Shown here piece after piece: positions 1 through 7,370 of a DNA stretch of 38,037 nucleotides. Numbering within the stretch: position 1 is the first letter of the stretch; each line of letters starts with the position of its first letter. The notes under the pieces are model-generated. The model did not search any database, was not told the DNA's origin, and worked only from the letters and a program-made list of their open reading frames with translations. Source of the stretch: a virus. A program made the position numbers and the translations under genes. The stretch is from positions 1 to 38,037 of IMG/VR virus record IMGVR_UViG_3300046011_005921. One strand, given 5' to 3'.

Positions 1-389
1 GTAAAAGGTTGATTTTCGCACCATTCTTCTTCACTTTCTTTATCGTAAGTAAATTCGGTATCATCATCTTCATCTAATTTAATGACTACTTTTCCGTCTT
101 CACCCATATAGTGTCCGTCAGAGTTTACATAAAAATTTACATTATCATAAACAACATCATCGAAATAGTTTTCAATATCAGTAACAATCTCACAATCAAG
201 CAAATCATCATTTGTGTTGTAAACTTCAATACTTGTATCGTTCATACTATCACCACCACAACTGAAAACGAAATGTACTTCTTTTATTTTGAGTTCACCC
301 CAAAGTTTTAGAACACTTGCTTTTTGTTCTTTAAGCCTTTCTTCTCTTTTAAGTCTTTGTTCTTCGACTTGTTTTTCCCAATCTGTCAT
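1..389 (-). CDS. Hypothetical protein, cut off by window edge
   Basis: Only the first 129 codons are visible; the 3' end lies beyond position 1. It starts with ATG at 389 and opens with a charged, probably helical stretch rich in K, E, Q and R (residues 1-25). The following segment FVFSCGGDSMNDTSIEVY recalls the Gly/Asp-rich start of DUF6878-type proteins, a match I hold loosely. The visible tail is very acidic. It begins 12 bases after the stop of the DUF6915-like gene and probably shares the promoter at 844-874. Confidence 0.7.
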   Translation of the reverse strand, partial: MTDWEKQVEEQRLKREERLKEQKASVLKLWGELKIKEVHFVFSCGGDSMNDTSIEVYNTNDDLLDCEIVTDIENYFDDVVYDNVNFYVNSDGHYMGEDGKVVIKLDEDDDTEFTYDKESEEEWCENQPF

Positions 390-401
390 AATATATTAAA
401 T

Positions 402-812
402 TTATTTAGTTTCTTCTTCTATTTGCAATTTATCTATTAAGTCTATTGCAAATTGTGTCGCAATCGGATTTTCAATATCTTTAACGCCATTATGTAACCA
501 CGCAGGAAGTGTTAAGTGTTTTAAATAGTCTTCAAGTGTTGGTACAAATTTCATTCTAAAATCTTCTGCAACGTGCAACATCGCAATATCAATCGTATCA
601 ACTCTTTTGTTATCAGAATTGATAAGGTTGTAACCAAAAATTTTTGGTATAATATGATAACAAAACCATACATTGTGAGTAATAAGTCTTGACGAATTAT
701 TATTCATACTTGCTTTCGGACTATCAATAAGTTCGTGAATTGCTATGTATTCCTCTACTTTACCACCCCATCGTTTCACCGAACTCTGTGCGTGGATTAA
801 TGCGTTCGCCAT
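402..812 (-). CDS. DUF6915-like conserved phage protein
   Basis: A 136-residue protein. The N-terminus MANALIHAQSSVKRWGGK, then EEYIAIHELID, a histidine-rich centre and INSDNKRV followed by HVAEDF match the layout of the DUF6915 family (MANP.YHA.SS..K.GG, IHNWFD, TNSDG, HV.ED). The function of that family is not known. I chose ATG at 812, because the longer frame up to 857 would read through the TATCTTTG promoter element. It has its own promoter and leads into the truncated gene on its left. Confidence 0.8.
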   Translation of the reverse strand: MANALIHAQSSVKRWGGKVEEYIAIHELIDSPKASMNNNSSRLITHNVWFCYHIIPKIFGYNLINSDNKRVDTIDIAMLHVAEDFRMKFVPTLEDYLKHLTLPAWLHNGVKDIENPIATQFAIDLIDKLQIEEETK

Positions 813-843
813 AATAAAATAATTTAATTGATTAATAATGATG

Positions 844-874
844 CAAAGATATAACAATATTTTAAACTACCAAA
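844..874 (-). promoter_or_regulatory. Bacteroidota-type promoter
   Basis: TATCTTTG (-7 element) lies at 851-844 and TTTG (-33 element) at 874-871, with 19 bases between. It serves the gene at 402-812. Confidence 0.8.
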
Positions 875-1731
875 TAATTATCTCTAAAATTTTCAGCTTC
901 TTGTAAAGTTTTAAACCCTTTTCTAAATTTGCCTTTTTGGAATATGTAAACTAATTGTTTTCGATGTTTCTTAACCCAAATATATTTAGGTTTTTTTAAT
1001 TTGGAATATAAATTATCGGCAATACTTTTTTTTCTATTTAAAAACACTTTAGCGTTTAAATAAAAATATTCGTACAATATTTTAAAATCTGAAGACAAAA
1101 AATCTAATGTGTTTACTTTACCCCAATGATTGGTTCTCTCTGAAATTTTACCAATAACACCAATTTCATCTTTTACATGTTCTTCAACTTCATGTAAAAA
1201 AGAAACTGAGGAACTAGAAATACCTATTTTTTTTGTTTTACTTACCCAACCATCGGAATCAATTAACCCCAATATAAAATATTTAATTAAATTTTTATTG
1301 ATATTTGGCAATTTAATTAAATCACTAAATTGTTTTCTTTCAAACATACCCAATAAATTTAATTGCTTAACCATAATTTCAGAAGTAAATTTAATCGACC
1401 CATGACTAATTTTATGACCACTATTTACGAAAAGTTTAAACTTTTGTAAATGTTCAGTATCTTTTGAGGATAAAATTATTGTGTTATTATTTAAAGAACC
1501 GTCACCAAATAAATAACCTAACCAATAAGCTTTTTCTTCTGTGTCTATATTTTCAAAAATATTATGAATAAGGTTTTTGTTGGTTTTGTTTTTTTCAATT
1601 ACGTTTATACGATAAAAATAACAGCGTAAAGTTTCTATTGGTATAGCAAATTTTAACGATGTTTCTTTTAAAGAATTATCAGACTTATAATAGTCTGTTG
1701 CTGAATCTAATTTTTCTTGACTATGTTTCAT
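862..1731 (-). CDS. LAGLIDADG homing endonuclease
   Basis: A 289-residue two-motif LAGLIDADG endonuclease, a site-specific DNA cutter that spreads its own gene. The first dodecapeptide is YWLGYLFGDGSL (residues 69-80) and the second YFILGLIDSDGW (151-162); the acidic catalytic residues are Asp77 and Asp160. Residues 1-45 look like a helix-turn-helix (DNSLKETSLKFAIPIETL). It is a free-standing gene between two phage genes, not inside an intron. It has no TAnnTTTG promoter but carries the ATATTTATAATAAAA element 6 bases before its start, as other endonuclease genes here do. Confidence 0.88.
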   Translation of the reverse strand: MKHSQEKLDSATDYYKSDNSLKETSLKFAIPIETLRCYFYRINVIEKNKTNKNLIHNIFENIDTEEKAYWLGYLFGDGSLNNNTIILSSKDTEHLQKFKLFVNSGHKISHGSIKFTSEIMVKQLNLLGMFERKQFSDLIKLPNINKNLIKYFILGLIDSDGWVSKTKKIGISSSSVSFLHEVEEHVKDEIGVIGKISERTNHWGKVNTLDFLSSDFKILYEYFYLNAKVFLNRKKSIADNLYSKLKKPKYIWVKKHRKQLVYIFQKGKFRKGFKTLQEAENFRDNYLVV

Positions 1732-1737
1732 AATTTG

Positions 1738-1752
1738 TTTTATTATAAATAT
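1738..1752 (-). promoter_or_regulatory. ATATTTATA-type start-proximal element
   Basis: ATATTTATAATAAAA ends 6 bases before the ATG of the LAGLIDADG gene. The same element precedes three other genes or operons with homing endonucleases and the gene at 2836-3096. It may be a second promoter class or a translation signal. Confidence 0.5.
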
Positions 1753-1805
1753 ATCAAAGTTTTATGAAAAGTCAATACTTAAACAAAAAAACCACCCCAT
1801 AAAGA

Positions 1806-1847
1806 TAAAAAAAATATCTACCACTAAATAAATTTAATGGCAGATAT
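1806..1847 (-). terminator. Intrinsic terminator
   Basis: On the minus strand a 10-pair stem (ATATCTGCCA with TGGTAGATAT, one G-U pair) is followed directly by a run of eight T. It ends the gene at 1889-2158. Confidence 0.75.
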
Positions 1848-1888
1848 GAATGTTTTACAAGTGTAAGTCTTTGATAATCAAATAGTTA

Positions 1889-2158
1889 CTAATCCCAAAC
1901 CCTTGATACACTTTGGCTAAAGGGGTTATATTCAACTTGCATACCTTGAACCCAATCACCTTGTTTAATAGGTAAAGTTTTGTGTTCTTCACTCCAAACT
2001 CCCTCACGTTGTTCGTGATGTAAATTACTATTTTCTTTCACTTTTATTGGTGCAAAATCCGTAATGGTATCGTCCATTTCAAATCTACCAACTAATGAAT
2101 GAAAATTCTTTCCCTCTCCAAGAAGAATTGTTTTTCTTGTGTGTGTGCTTTTTGCCAT
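1889..2158 (-). CDS. Hypothetical phage protein
   Basis: An 89-residue soluble protein that I do not recognise. It is polar, with no membrane segment or signal peptide. Its last 20 residues (VEYNPFSQSVSRVWD) resemble the end of the protein at 30578-30811 (ELNPVTKKLQNAWD), so the two may be distant paralogues. It is a single-gene unit, with a promoter at 2197-2228 and a terminator at 1806-1847. Confidence 0.75.
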   Translation of the reverse strand: MAKSTHTRKTILLGEGKNFHSLVGRFEMDDTITDFAPIKVKENSNLHHEQREGVWSEEHKTLPIKQGDWVQGMQVEYNPFSQSVSRVWD

Positions 2159-2196
2159 AACTAAAAATTTTAATTGTTTAACATTATTTTAAAGTG

Positions 2197-2228
2197 CAAA
2201 TATACGAATAGTTTTTTTAATGTGCAAA
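2197..2228 (-). promoter_or_regulatory. Bacteroidota-type promoter
   Basis: TATATTTG at 2204-2197 and TTTG at 2228-2225, spaced by 20 bases. It drives the gene at 1889-2158. The -33 box lies inside the 3' end of the upstream ankyrin gene. Confidence 0.75.
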
Positions 2229-2759
2229 TAATTTAAAATCAAAATAATTCTCACCATTAAAATTTTTAATATTTTTATCTGCATTATGCGAAATTAAAAA
2301 ACTACTAAAATTATCACAATTACTTAAATTATAATATGTTGCAATTAAAAGTAAAGGTGTGTTACCATTATTATCTTGTATATTTACATCAGCACCATTA
2401 TTAACTAAAACTTCCATTAATTTATAATTTTTGTAATATATACAATAATGTAAAGCGGTATTACCATTTCTATCTTTGGTGTTTACATCAGCACCATTTT
2501 TAATTAGTATATGTGCTAATTTACAATCATCATTTTCGTTTTTTCTGATTGTTATACCATTATACCTTTTTTTATTTTCTCTATCTTTTTTAAGAGTTGA
2601 TACTTTAATTAAAGGTGTCCATAATGGTACATCATCATCTTCAAAAATTCTAAAAATTTTATGATTAACTATTTCACTTGATATAGATTTTTCTAATAAA
2701 TCTATATCGTATTCTTTAATACTATTAATAATATTCGTTATTAATTTATTTTCAACCAT
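2217..2759 (-). CDS. Ankyrin-repeat protein
   Basis: A 180-residue protein with two to three ankyrin repeats in its second half. One runs from LAHILIKNGADVNTKDRNGN (residues 81-100) into TALHYCIYYKN, the next from LMEVLVNNGADVNIQDNNGN into TPLLLIATY, and a third partial one contains FLISHNADKNIKNFNGE. Residues 1-75 match nothing I know. Ankyrin repeats bind proteins, so a host-protein target is plausible but unproven. There is no signal peptide. It has its own promoter. Confidence 0.88.
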   Translation of the reverse strand: MVENKLITNIINSIKEYDIDLLEKSISSEIVNHKIFRIFEDDDVPLWTPLIKVSTLKKDRENKKRYNGITIRKNENDDCKLAHILIKNGADVNTKDRNGNTALHYCIYYKNYKLMEVLVNNGADVNIQDNNGNTPLLLIATYYNLSNCDNFSSFLISHNADKNIKNFNGENYFDFKLFAH

Positions 2760-2787
2760 AATACTAAAATTTAATTTGTTTGTTCTG

Positions 2788-2818
2788 CAAAGATATAAAG
2801 TTTATTTTAAATATACAA
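2788..2818 (-). promoter_or_regulatory. Bacteroidota-type promoter
   Basis: TATCTTTG at 2795-2788 with TTG at 2818-2816, 20 bases apart. It drives the ankyrin gene. Confidence 0.7.
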
Positions 2819-2835
2819 TGGTTTATTGAATATTT

Positions 2836-3096
2836 TTACCCACGAACAATTAATTCAGACGCGTCTATTTCCCTAATATTGGTAAAATCTGTGTTTTCAA
2901 ATTGAACATCGTTTAAAATATAATAAATTTCCTTAAAATAAGGTCCGTTAGCGTATCCAATAGCAACGGCATTCATTTTTTTCCCATTATAATCAACTTC
3001 AACTAATCTTGTTGAAGTTTTACTACCCTTATTAATAAAGTCTTCGTTAATAAAATTATTAACCTTATCAATGTATTTTCTCATTTCATTTTCCAT
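2836..3096 (-). CDS. Hypothetical protein
   Basis: An 86-residue protein starting MENEMRKYIDKVNNFINEDF, probably an N-terminal helix followed by strands (LVEVDYNGKKMNAVAIGY). I do not recognise it. Instead of the TAnnTTTG promoter used by its neighbours, its start is preceded by the ATATTTATA element otherwise seen at homing endonuclease genes here, which suggests different timing or control. Confidence 0.72.
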   Translation of the reverse strand: MENEMRKYIDKVNNFINEDFINKGSKTSTRLVEVDYNGKKMNAVAIGYANGPYFKEIYYILNDVQFENTDFTNIREIDASELIVRG

Positions 3097-3105
3097 ATTT
3101 ATGTC

Positions 3106-3121
3106 TTTTAGATATAAATAT
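3106..3121 (-). promoter_or_regulatory. ATATTTATA-type start-proximal element
   Basis: ATATTTATATCTAAAA ends 9 bases before the ATG of the gene at 2836-3096. It is the one member of this class not next to an endonuclease gene. Confidence 0.4.
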
Positions 3122-3158
3122 ATTAAAACTATGAAATAGATTAATTGTAAATTATTTT

Positions 3159-3926
3159 TTATTTTTTCGTTAAAAATTCGTTATAAGCTTTTTCATAATC
3201 AAAATTATCTTGCTGAAAAACTGACTTTAAAAAGTTAATCATATTATCTTTTTCCATTTGTGTAACGTGTTCAACTATTTCTTTTTTAGAACTTGGGATA
3301 AACTTATAACCTTTTTTATTTAGTTCTTCAATATAACCTAATAACCATTCTAACCCTGATATTGGTCTAAATTCAAATATTTGACATTCTCCACAAATGG
3401 TAGAACAATTATTATTACAAGTTCTATCTTGTTTAGATTCTTGTTTTGCAGAAATTTGACCCATATCTAAACCACTCGCAAAATCTTCGTCAATGATTTG
3501 TTGAGTTGTTCTTGGAATTATAATTTTGTAATTATAGACGTATTTGTTTATTTCAAAATCAAATGACTCAATTTTATTAACTTCAACTTTCTCACAACTT
3601 GGGTTCTTAACAAACCATTCTAAAAACTCATCATCAATAGCTTGTACACCATCTTTGATTAAGTCTTCGTTGTCTGTTAGGATGATTTTTTTATAAAGGT
3701 GTGGAAACTTTTTAACAGCTCTTAAATCTGATTCAGATACTTTAAATACTGTATTAGTATCTAAAGCTAAAGCATAATTTCTTTCTTTAATTTCTTCTGA
3801 ATTAGTGACATAGATGTTTTTACCTGTTTTAAAGGTAGTTTTTGGATAGCCTGCAAGTCTAATTTCTGAATCAGCAGTAAACAATCTTGTAGGTTTGTTT
3901 GTTGGTAATATGAATAAGTTTTTCAT
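3159..3926 (-). CDS. Conserved phage protein with KNPSCE motif
   Basis: A 255-residue protein of a family often seen in Bacteroidota phages, function unknown. The central block (IILTDNEDLIKDGVQAIDDE, then FLEWFVKNPSCEKVEV) is almost identical to the same block in the protein at 27020-27793, so the two are paralogues that differ in their first 80 residues and in their tails. Four cysteines in CNNNCSTICGEC (about residues 169-180) could bind metal and are missing from the paralogue. It has its own promoter. Confidence 0.8.
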   Translation of the reverse strand: MKNLFILPTNKPTRLFTADSEIRLAGYPKTTFKTGKNIYVTNSEEIKERNYALALDTNTVFKVSESDLRAVKKFPHLYKKIILTDNEDLIKDGVQAIDDEFLEWFVKNPSCEKVEVNKIESFDFEINKYVYNYKIIIPRTTQQIIDEDFASGLDMGQISAKQESKQDRTCNNNCSTICGECQIFEFRPISGLEWLLGYIEELNKKGYKFIPSSKKEIVEHVTQMEKDNMINFLKSVFQQDNFDYEKAYNEFLTKK

Positions 3927-3949
3927 AAAATATACATTATTTTAAAGTG

Positions 3950-3980
3950 CAAATATACGAATAAATATTTAACCACCAAA
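3950..3980 (-). promoter_or_regulatory. Bacteroidota-type promoter
   Basis: TATATTTG at 3957-3950 and TTTG at 3980-3977, 19 bases apart; serves the gene at 3159-3926. Confidence 0.78.
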
Positions 3981-4012
3981 CATTTTTTAATATTTTTTTA
4001 TCGTGATTAAAT

Positions 4013-4192
4013 TTATTCAGTTTCTTTTAACCAATGCGTAACAATTTGATTACTCACGTTAAAATGCCCCTTATTATTCGTTATAGTATAATTGGTTTCA
4101 ACTTTATGTGAGTTCCCCATAGTTGTACGAGTTTTAACAACATACTTTCCAGCTTGTGTCGGTTGTTCTAAAGATACGTCAATCCATTTCAT
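4013..4192 (-). CDS. DUF551-like small protein
   Basis: A 59-residue protein. It begins MKWIDVSLEQPTQAGKYVVK and ends VSNQIVTHWLKETE. This is the layout of DUF551 proteins of phages and bacteria, which start W-I-x-V-x-x-x-x-P-x-x-G-x-Y-V and end V-T-H-W-x-x-L-P. The family's function is unknown. It has its own promoter and an AU-rich leader. Confidence 0.72.
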   Translation of the reverse strand: MKWIDVSLEQPTQAGKYVVKTRTTMGNSHKVETNYTITNNKGHFNVSNQIVTHWLKETE

Positions 4193-4221
4193 AAGTAAAT
4201 AAATTTAATTGATTAGTGGTG

Positions 4222-4253
4222 CAAAGATATAACAATTATTTTATATTTGCAAA
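4222..4253 (-). promoter_or_regulatory. Bacteroidota-type promoter
   Basis: TATCTTTG at 4229-4222 and TTTG at 4253-4250, 20 bases apart; serves the DUF551-like gene. Confidence 0.78.
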
Positions 4254-4259
4254 TATTAT

Positions 4260-4499
4260 TTAGAATTTTTTTAAAACTTCTTTGATAGCAACTTTTAATT
4301 CTTTAAGCTGCTCTCTTGTCATTTTTGGAATCATCATTGTATTGAAGTTTTGTTCTTTCCTTTCAGCTCGACTATCGTCATCAGGATATATATTGTTATC
4401 GGTTATTTCAATATAACCAATATTACCAACCAAGCCAACACCAACATAATGACCATTGACCAATACGTTACGTTGTGTTAATTTAAGTTTATCACTCAT
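4260..4499 (-). CDS. Hypothetical protein
   Basis: A 79-residue soluble protein. A beta-rich N-terminal half (LVNGHYVGVGLVGNIGYIEI) is followed by an acidic linker and a C-terminal helix (MTREQLKELKVAIKEVLKKF). I do not recognise it. No TAnnTTTG promoter lies directly upstream; the gap to the next gene holds a terminator-like hairpin and a palindrome, so transcription may depend on read-through or on that palindrome. Confidence 0.68.
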   Translation of the reverse strand: MSDKLKLTQRNVLVNGHYVGVGLVGNIGYIEITDNNIYPDDDSRAERKEQNFNTMMIPKMTREQLKELKVAIKEVLKKF

Positions 4500-4533
4500 A
4501 AGTCATTTAATTTAATGTGTTCTACGTGTAATA

Positions 4534-4548
4534 GACACAAATGTGTAC
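4534..4548. promoter_or_regulatory. GACACAAATGTGTAC palindrome
   Basis: An inverted repeat (ACACA, two bases, TGTGT) between a terminator hairpin and the gene at 4260-4499. Related palindromes occur at 12563, 17785 and 18511. It may be an operator or hairpin. Here the ATG present at the other three sites is AAG. Confidence 0.4.
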
Positions 4549-4560
4549 TTGAATAAATTA

Positions 4561-4583
4561 AAGGGGTTATTGATTAACCCCTT
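4561..4583. terminator. Terminator hairpin overlapping a stop codon
   Basis: A 9-pair stem AAGGGGTTA / TAACCCCTT with a 5-base loop. The loop and arm contain the stop codon of the gene at 4567-5082. Only a weak U-rich tract (TTTAATTTATT) follows on the minus strand. Confidence 0.6.
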
Positions 4584-5082
4584 GTCTGTCTTCATCTTGT
4601 AAACATTCAGCTTCCCATTGTTGAGCATAATGTAACACTTCTTCAAGCGTTTCAATTTGCATATCGTGATAGTGTAATAAATAACTATCAATTTCATTAT
4701 CACCGCCGTCTTCGTAAACTTCAACATTGGCACTATCAAAATAAAAATGATTAGCCAAATGAATATGATTACCAGTACTAGGAATTGATACATCACAATC
4801 AGCTTGAATATCAGCAGTAGTGAAACTACCAAACTCTTTAACAATTTTTTGTATATCGTCAATTAATTTATTTTTGATAAACGTTGGGTTATCATTGTTT
4901 GGCAACACCGCATCAGCATCATCTTCGGATAAATCAACTGTAAATTCTTCATTGGTTAATTCATCTTTAACTTCATAAATCATTGCATCAGCTTCCGATA
5001 ACCAGTTAAGAATTTTCTTTGTCGCTTCCAATGGGTTTTCAGCTTCAATATCTGTAAACCTTAAAACTATTTCGTAACTCAT
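4567..5082 (-). CDS. Conserved phage protein, acidic
   Basis: A 171-residue, strongly acidic protein (MSYEIVLRFTDIEAENPLEA at the start). I do not know its function. The first 45 residues look like a ferredoxin-like alpha/beta unit and the end is helical (LEEVLHYAQQWEAECL). The last three codons lie within a terminator hairpin. It has its own promoter at 5110-5140. Confidence 0.78.
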   Translation of the reverse strand: MSYEIVLRFTDIEAENPLEATKKILNWLSEADAMIYEVKDELTNEEFTVDLSEDDADAVLPNNDNPTFIKNKLIDDIQKIVKEFGSFTTADIQADCDVSIPSTGNHIHLANHFYFDSANVEVYEDGGDNEIDSYLLHYHDMQIETLEEVLHYAQQWEAECLQDEDRQGVNQ

Positions 5083-5109
5083 AATATTTTGTTTAATTGA
5101 TTAACTATG

Positions 5110-5140
5110 CAAATATATAACAAATAATTAACCCTGCAAA
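5110..5140 (-). promoter_or_regulatory. Bacteroidota-type promoter
   Basis: TATATTTG at 5117-5110 and TTTG at 5140-5137, 19 bases apart; serves 4567-5082. It lies inside the inverted repeat of the preceding terminator. Confidence 0.75.
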
Positions 5141-5169
5141 TTATTTTTAAAATATTTTTACAGGGTTAA
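5128..5169 (-). terminator. Long-loop inverted repeat, probable terminator
   Basis: TTAACCCTG and CAGGGTTAA form a perfect 9-pair stem with a 24-base loop just after the stop of the gene at 5179-5754. The loop contains the -33 box of the next promoter, so termination and initiation signals are fused. Confidence 0.5.
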
Positions 5170-5178
5170 TAAATTTAT

Positions 5179-5754
5179 TTACCAACTTGCTCGGTAAAGA
5201 ATAACTTGTTTATCAAAATCAGTATTCTTTAATACTTTGGTTATAATCTTTTTTGTTTCAGCAACACCTTGAAAATACCACTCATCAAATTCAGTTCCAC
5301 CAAAAAAGAAACCACTTTGAGTTGGTAAAAAGGTTTCAAGTCCTTCATCATTTTTGATTATTCCATCATTCAAATAAATTTTTTTCAACTTCATAGCACG
5401 TTTACAACGCTCTAATAAATCTTCTAATTTATCTTTTGTGATAAAAGAATATTGACATTCATCAACCCCACCCTGACATTCTTGTACAAAGAAATTGTGT
5501 ATAGCATTAGCCTTACGCCAATAGCCAATATCTTCAAAAATTGAACACCATTTGAAATGTACACCACGTTGTTTAACAAGTTCGTTAAACTCATCGTAAA
5601 TTGGTTTATACTCATCTTTTGACATAGTGTCTTTAACACTCTTAAACTCTTTGATAATGTTAAGATTTGAAATAGCGTTATCCACTTTTTCGTAATCCTC
5701 AACTTCAAGTCCGTTAACTTTTTTAGTGCGATATAAGTACATATCTAATCCCAT
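5179..5754 (-). CDS. Conserved phage protein, MGLDMYL family
   Basis: A 191-residue protein starting MGLDMYLYRTKK, the signature of a very common phage family of unknown function. Other typical elements are GYWRKANAIHNFFVQ (about residues 80-94) and FFFGGTEFDEWYF near the end, where members usually have an FFFGST-type stretch. It is soluble and tryptophan-rich. It has its own promoter and a terminator-like repeat. Confidence 0.85.
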   Translation of the reverse strand: MGLDMYLYRTKKVNGLEVEDYEKVDNAISNLNIIKEFKSVKDTMSKDEYKPIYDEFNELVKQRGVHFKWCSIFEDIGYWRKANAIHNFFVQECQGGVDECQYSFITKDKLEDLLERCKRAMKLKKIYLNDGIIKNDEGLETFLPTQSGFFFGGTEFDEWYFQGVAETKKIITKVLKNTDFDKQVILYRASW

Positions 5755-5783
5755 AATAAAATAATTTTAATTGATTAACTTTG

Positions 5784-5815
5784 CAAATGTATAACAAATA
5801 TTTTACACTTACAAA
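5784..5815 (-). promoter_or_regulatory. Bacteroidota-type promoter
   Basis: TACATTTG at 5791-5784 and TTTG at 5815-5812, 20 bases apart; serves 5179-5754. The -33 box overlaps the end of the lysozyme gene. Confidence 0.75.
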
Positions 5816-6249
5816 TTTTTTTGAATAATTAATTTTAATTTTTTACTATATGTTTTATTCTTTGAATAAACCCTATCCAAATAAGCAAAGTATTGTTGCC
5901 TTGTTAAATTTATTAAGTATCGTTGTTCATATATCAATCTATCTTCAATACTTGAACAAATATCACTATACACCGCATGACGCAAATTAGAGCCAATAGC
6001 GGTCGTTTTTCTTTTTTTTGGTAATCTTATACCAAACACGTTATTATTTTGTCTAAAAACGTCTGAATTAAAGTGTCCAGATTCTAATATTGCTTGTGCT
6101 TTTACAATATCTTTAAATTTAAACTCCATATTATCAACAGCGCTAAACACCATTTCACGATAAATTTGTGTTGTTAAATTTATTTGAGTTGGTCTAAAAG
6201 AAACCAACCCAAAATAAATTAAACCAATTAATAATATTTTCTTTTTCAT
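5809..6249 (-). CDS. Glucosaminidase-type peptidoglycan hydrolase
   Basis: A 146-residue protein with a short N-terminal hydrophobic segment (KKKILLIGLIYFGLVSF) and a glucosaminidase core of the FlgJ/LytG/Bax type: AQAILESGHF (residues 51-60, catalytic Glu56), NNNVFGIR (68-75) and YLDRVYSK near the end. This family cuts the glycan chain of peptidoglycan. It is short, so it may be an endolysin or an export-dependent lysin. I chose ATG at 6249; a TTG two codons upstream is also possible. It lies 16 bases after 6266-6565 and probably shares its promoter. Confidence 0.85.
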   Translation of the reverse strand: MKKKILLIGLIYFGLVSFRPTQINLTTQIYREMVFSAVDNMEFKFKDIVKAQAILESGHFNSDVFRQNNNVFGIRLPKKRKTTAIGSNLRHAVYSDICSSIEDRLIYEQRYLINLTRQQYFAYLDRVYSKNKTYSKKLKLIIQKNL

Positions 6250-6265
6250 AAGCAATTAAATTTAT

Positions 6266-6565
6266 TTACCAAAACATTGATTTCTGCAAATCAACTTTGG
6301 TTTCAATCCATTTAAGAATTTCATCAGTCCAATAAGAAGTCGTTAAATCAGATAAAAACCAATCTATTTTACTTCTACTATCTTTTTCAGCAATATTCAC
6401 TTCAAGTCTATTCCATTCTTTCGCTTGACTTTGGTCGCTACCTTTACTAAAACCCTTTGAAGTGTCCCATTCCTTTGCCTGTATTAATACAGTTTTTTTA
6501 TTTGTCGTTACGGTAATAACGCCACCACGAGCCAGTTCGCCTAGCTTATAAGTTTTTGTTGCCAT
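6266..6565 (-). CDS. Hypothetical protein
   Basis: A 99-residue protein (MATKTYKLGELARGGVITVT at the start) with a beta-rich first half and a tryptophan-rich helical end (DWFLSDLTTSYWTDEILKWI). I do not recognise it. I chose ATG at 6565, since the longer frame to 6604 reads through the promoter. It is the first gene of a two-gene unit with the peptidoglycan hydrolase, which makes a role in lysis or its control possible. Confidence 0.72.
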   Translation of the reverse strand: MATKTYKLGELARGGVITVTTNKKTVLIQAKEWDTSKGFSKGSDQSQAKEWNRLEVNIAEKDSRSKIDWFLSDLTTSYWTDEILKWIETKVDLQKSMFW

Positions 6566-6590
6566 AATATTTTTAATTTTAAATTCTATG

Positions 6591-6622
6591 CAAAGATATA
6601 ACAATTATTTTAATCTACCAAA
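6591..6622 (-). promoter_or_regulatory. Bacteroidota-type promoter
   Basis: TATCTTTG at 6598-6591 and TTTG at 6622-6619, 20 bases apart; serves 6266-6565 and the hydrolase gene. Confidence 0.78.
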
Positions 6623-6672
6623 TATTTTTTAAAAAAATATGAATAAAAATATGAACTTTTTAAAATAACGTT

Positions 6673-6686
6673 ATATTTATAATAAA
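6673..6686 (+). promoter_or_regulatory. ATATTTATA-type start-proximal element
   Basis: ATATTTATAATAAA ends 8 bases before the ATG of the small gene at 6695 that leads into the HNH gene. Confidence 0.45.
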
Positions 6687-6694
6687 GAAAAATA

Positions 6695-6850
6695 ATGAGA
6701 AAAAAATTAAAAAAAGAAGAAAAAAAGGTTAGGGTTATTATAACACTTGACCCCGAACTAAATAAATTTATTTGTGAAAAATCAAATAAATCTAAATACA
6801 TTGAAAATTTAATAAGAATTGATTATAATAAAAAAGACAATGAAAACTAG
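6695..6850 (+). CDS. Small ribbon-helix-helix-like protein
   Basis: A 51-residue plus-strand protein. After a lysine-rich start it reads VRVIITLDPELNKFICEKSN, then KSKYIENLIRIDY. This is one strand followed by two helices, as in CopG/Arc-type ribbon-helix-helix DNA-binding proteins. Its stop overlaps the start of the HNH gene by 11 bases, so the two are probably translated together and the small protein may repress the pair. The family call rests on pattern only. Confidence 0.65.
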   Translation: MRKKLKKEEKKVRVIITLDPELNKFICEKSNKSKYIENLIRIDYNKKDNEN

Positions 6851-7370
6851 AGAAGAATTATTAGAATATAAACGTCAATATCGAGAAAAAAATAAAGCTG
6901 ATATTTTATTAAAAGCTAAACAATATCGTGAAGCAAATAAAGAAAAAATTAAAGAGTATAAAAAAGAGTATAATAAAAACAATCGAGCTAAAATAAATGA
7001 ATATTTTAATAATAGAAAAAAAACTGACCCATTATTTAAAATTTCAAACAATATTCGTAGCCTAATTAGAGTTTCACTTAAATCTAAAGGTGTTAAAAAA
7101 AATACTAAAAGTGAACAAATACTTGGATGTTCTTTCATAGAATTTAAAGAACACATTGAATCTCAATGGGCGTCTTGGATGAATTGGGATAACTACGGAA
7201 ACCCAAAAGACGGTATTCTTGAACCCAATAAAACTTGGGATATCGACCATATTATACCAAGAAGTGTTGGGTTAACAGAACAAAACATTATTGAATTAAA
7301 CCACTATACAAATTTACAACCATTGTGTAGTTACTACAATAGAAAAATAAAAAAACATAACCCTATATAG
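6840..7370 (+). CDS. HNH homing endonuclease
   Basis: A 176-residue protein. The first 65 residues are a very basic helical stretch with repeated KQYREANKEKIKEYKKEY-like units, probably for DNA contact. The HNH core is TWDIDHIIPRS, then ELNHYTNLQPLCSYYNRKIK near the end: the first His activates water, and Asn/His bind metal and phosphate. I chose ATG at 6840, inside the last codons of the ribbon-helix-helix gene. It is on the plus strand among minus-strand genes, as expected for a mobile insertion. Confidence 0.87.
   Translation: MKTREELLEYKRQYREKNKADILLKAKQYREANKEKIKEYKKEYNKNNRAKINEYFNNRKKTDPLFKISNNIRSLIRVSLKSKGVKKNTKSEQILGCSFIEFKEHIESQWASWMNWDNYGNPKDGILEPNKTWDIDHIIPRSVGLTEQNIIELNHYTNLQPLCSYYNRKIKKHNPI

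Noticed and set aside
812-857. Longer N-termini starting MLYLC or similar at several genes
   Set aside because: They arise because the promoter sequence TTGTTATATCTTTGC reads L-Y-L-C in frame; the ATG after the AU-rich leader is the better start.
4512-4862. Second reading frame of 116 codons inside 4567-5082
   Set aside because: Composition is that of a shifted frame (Ile/Leu/Lys-rich); the frame of the 171-residue protein is flanked by a proper promoter.
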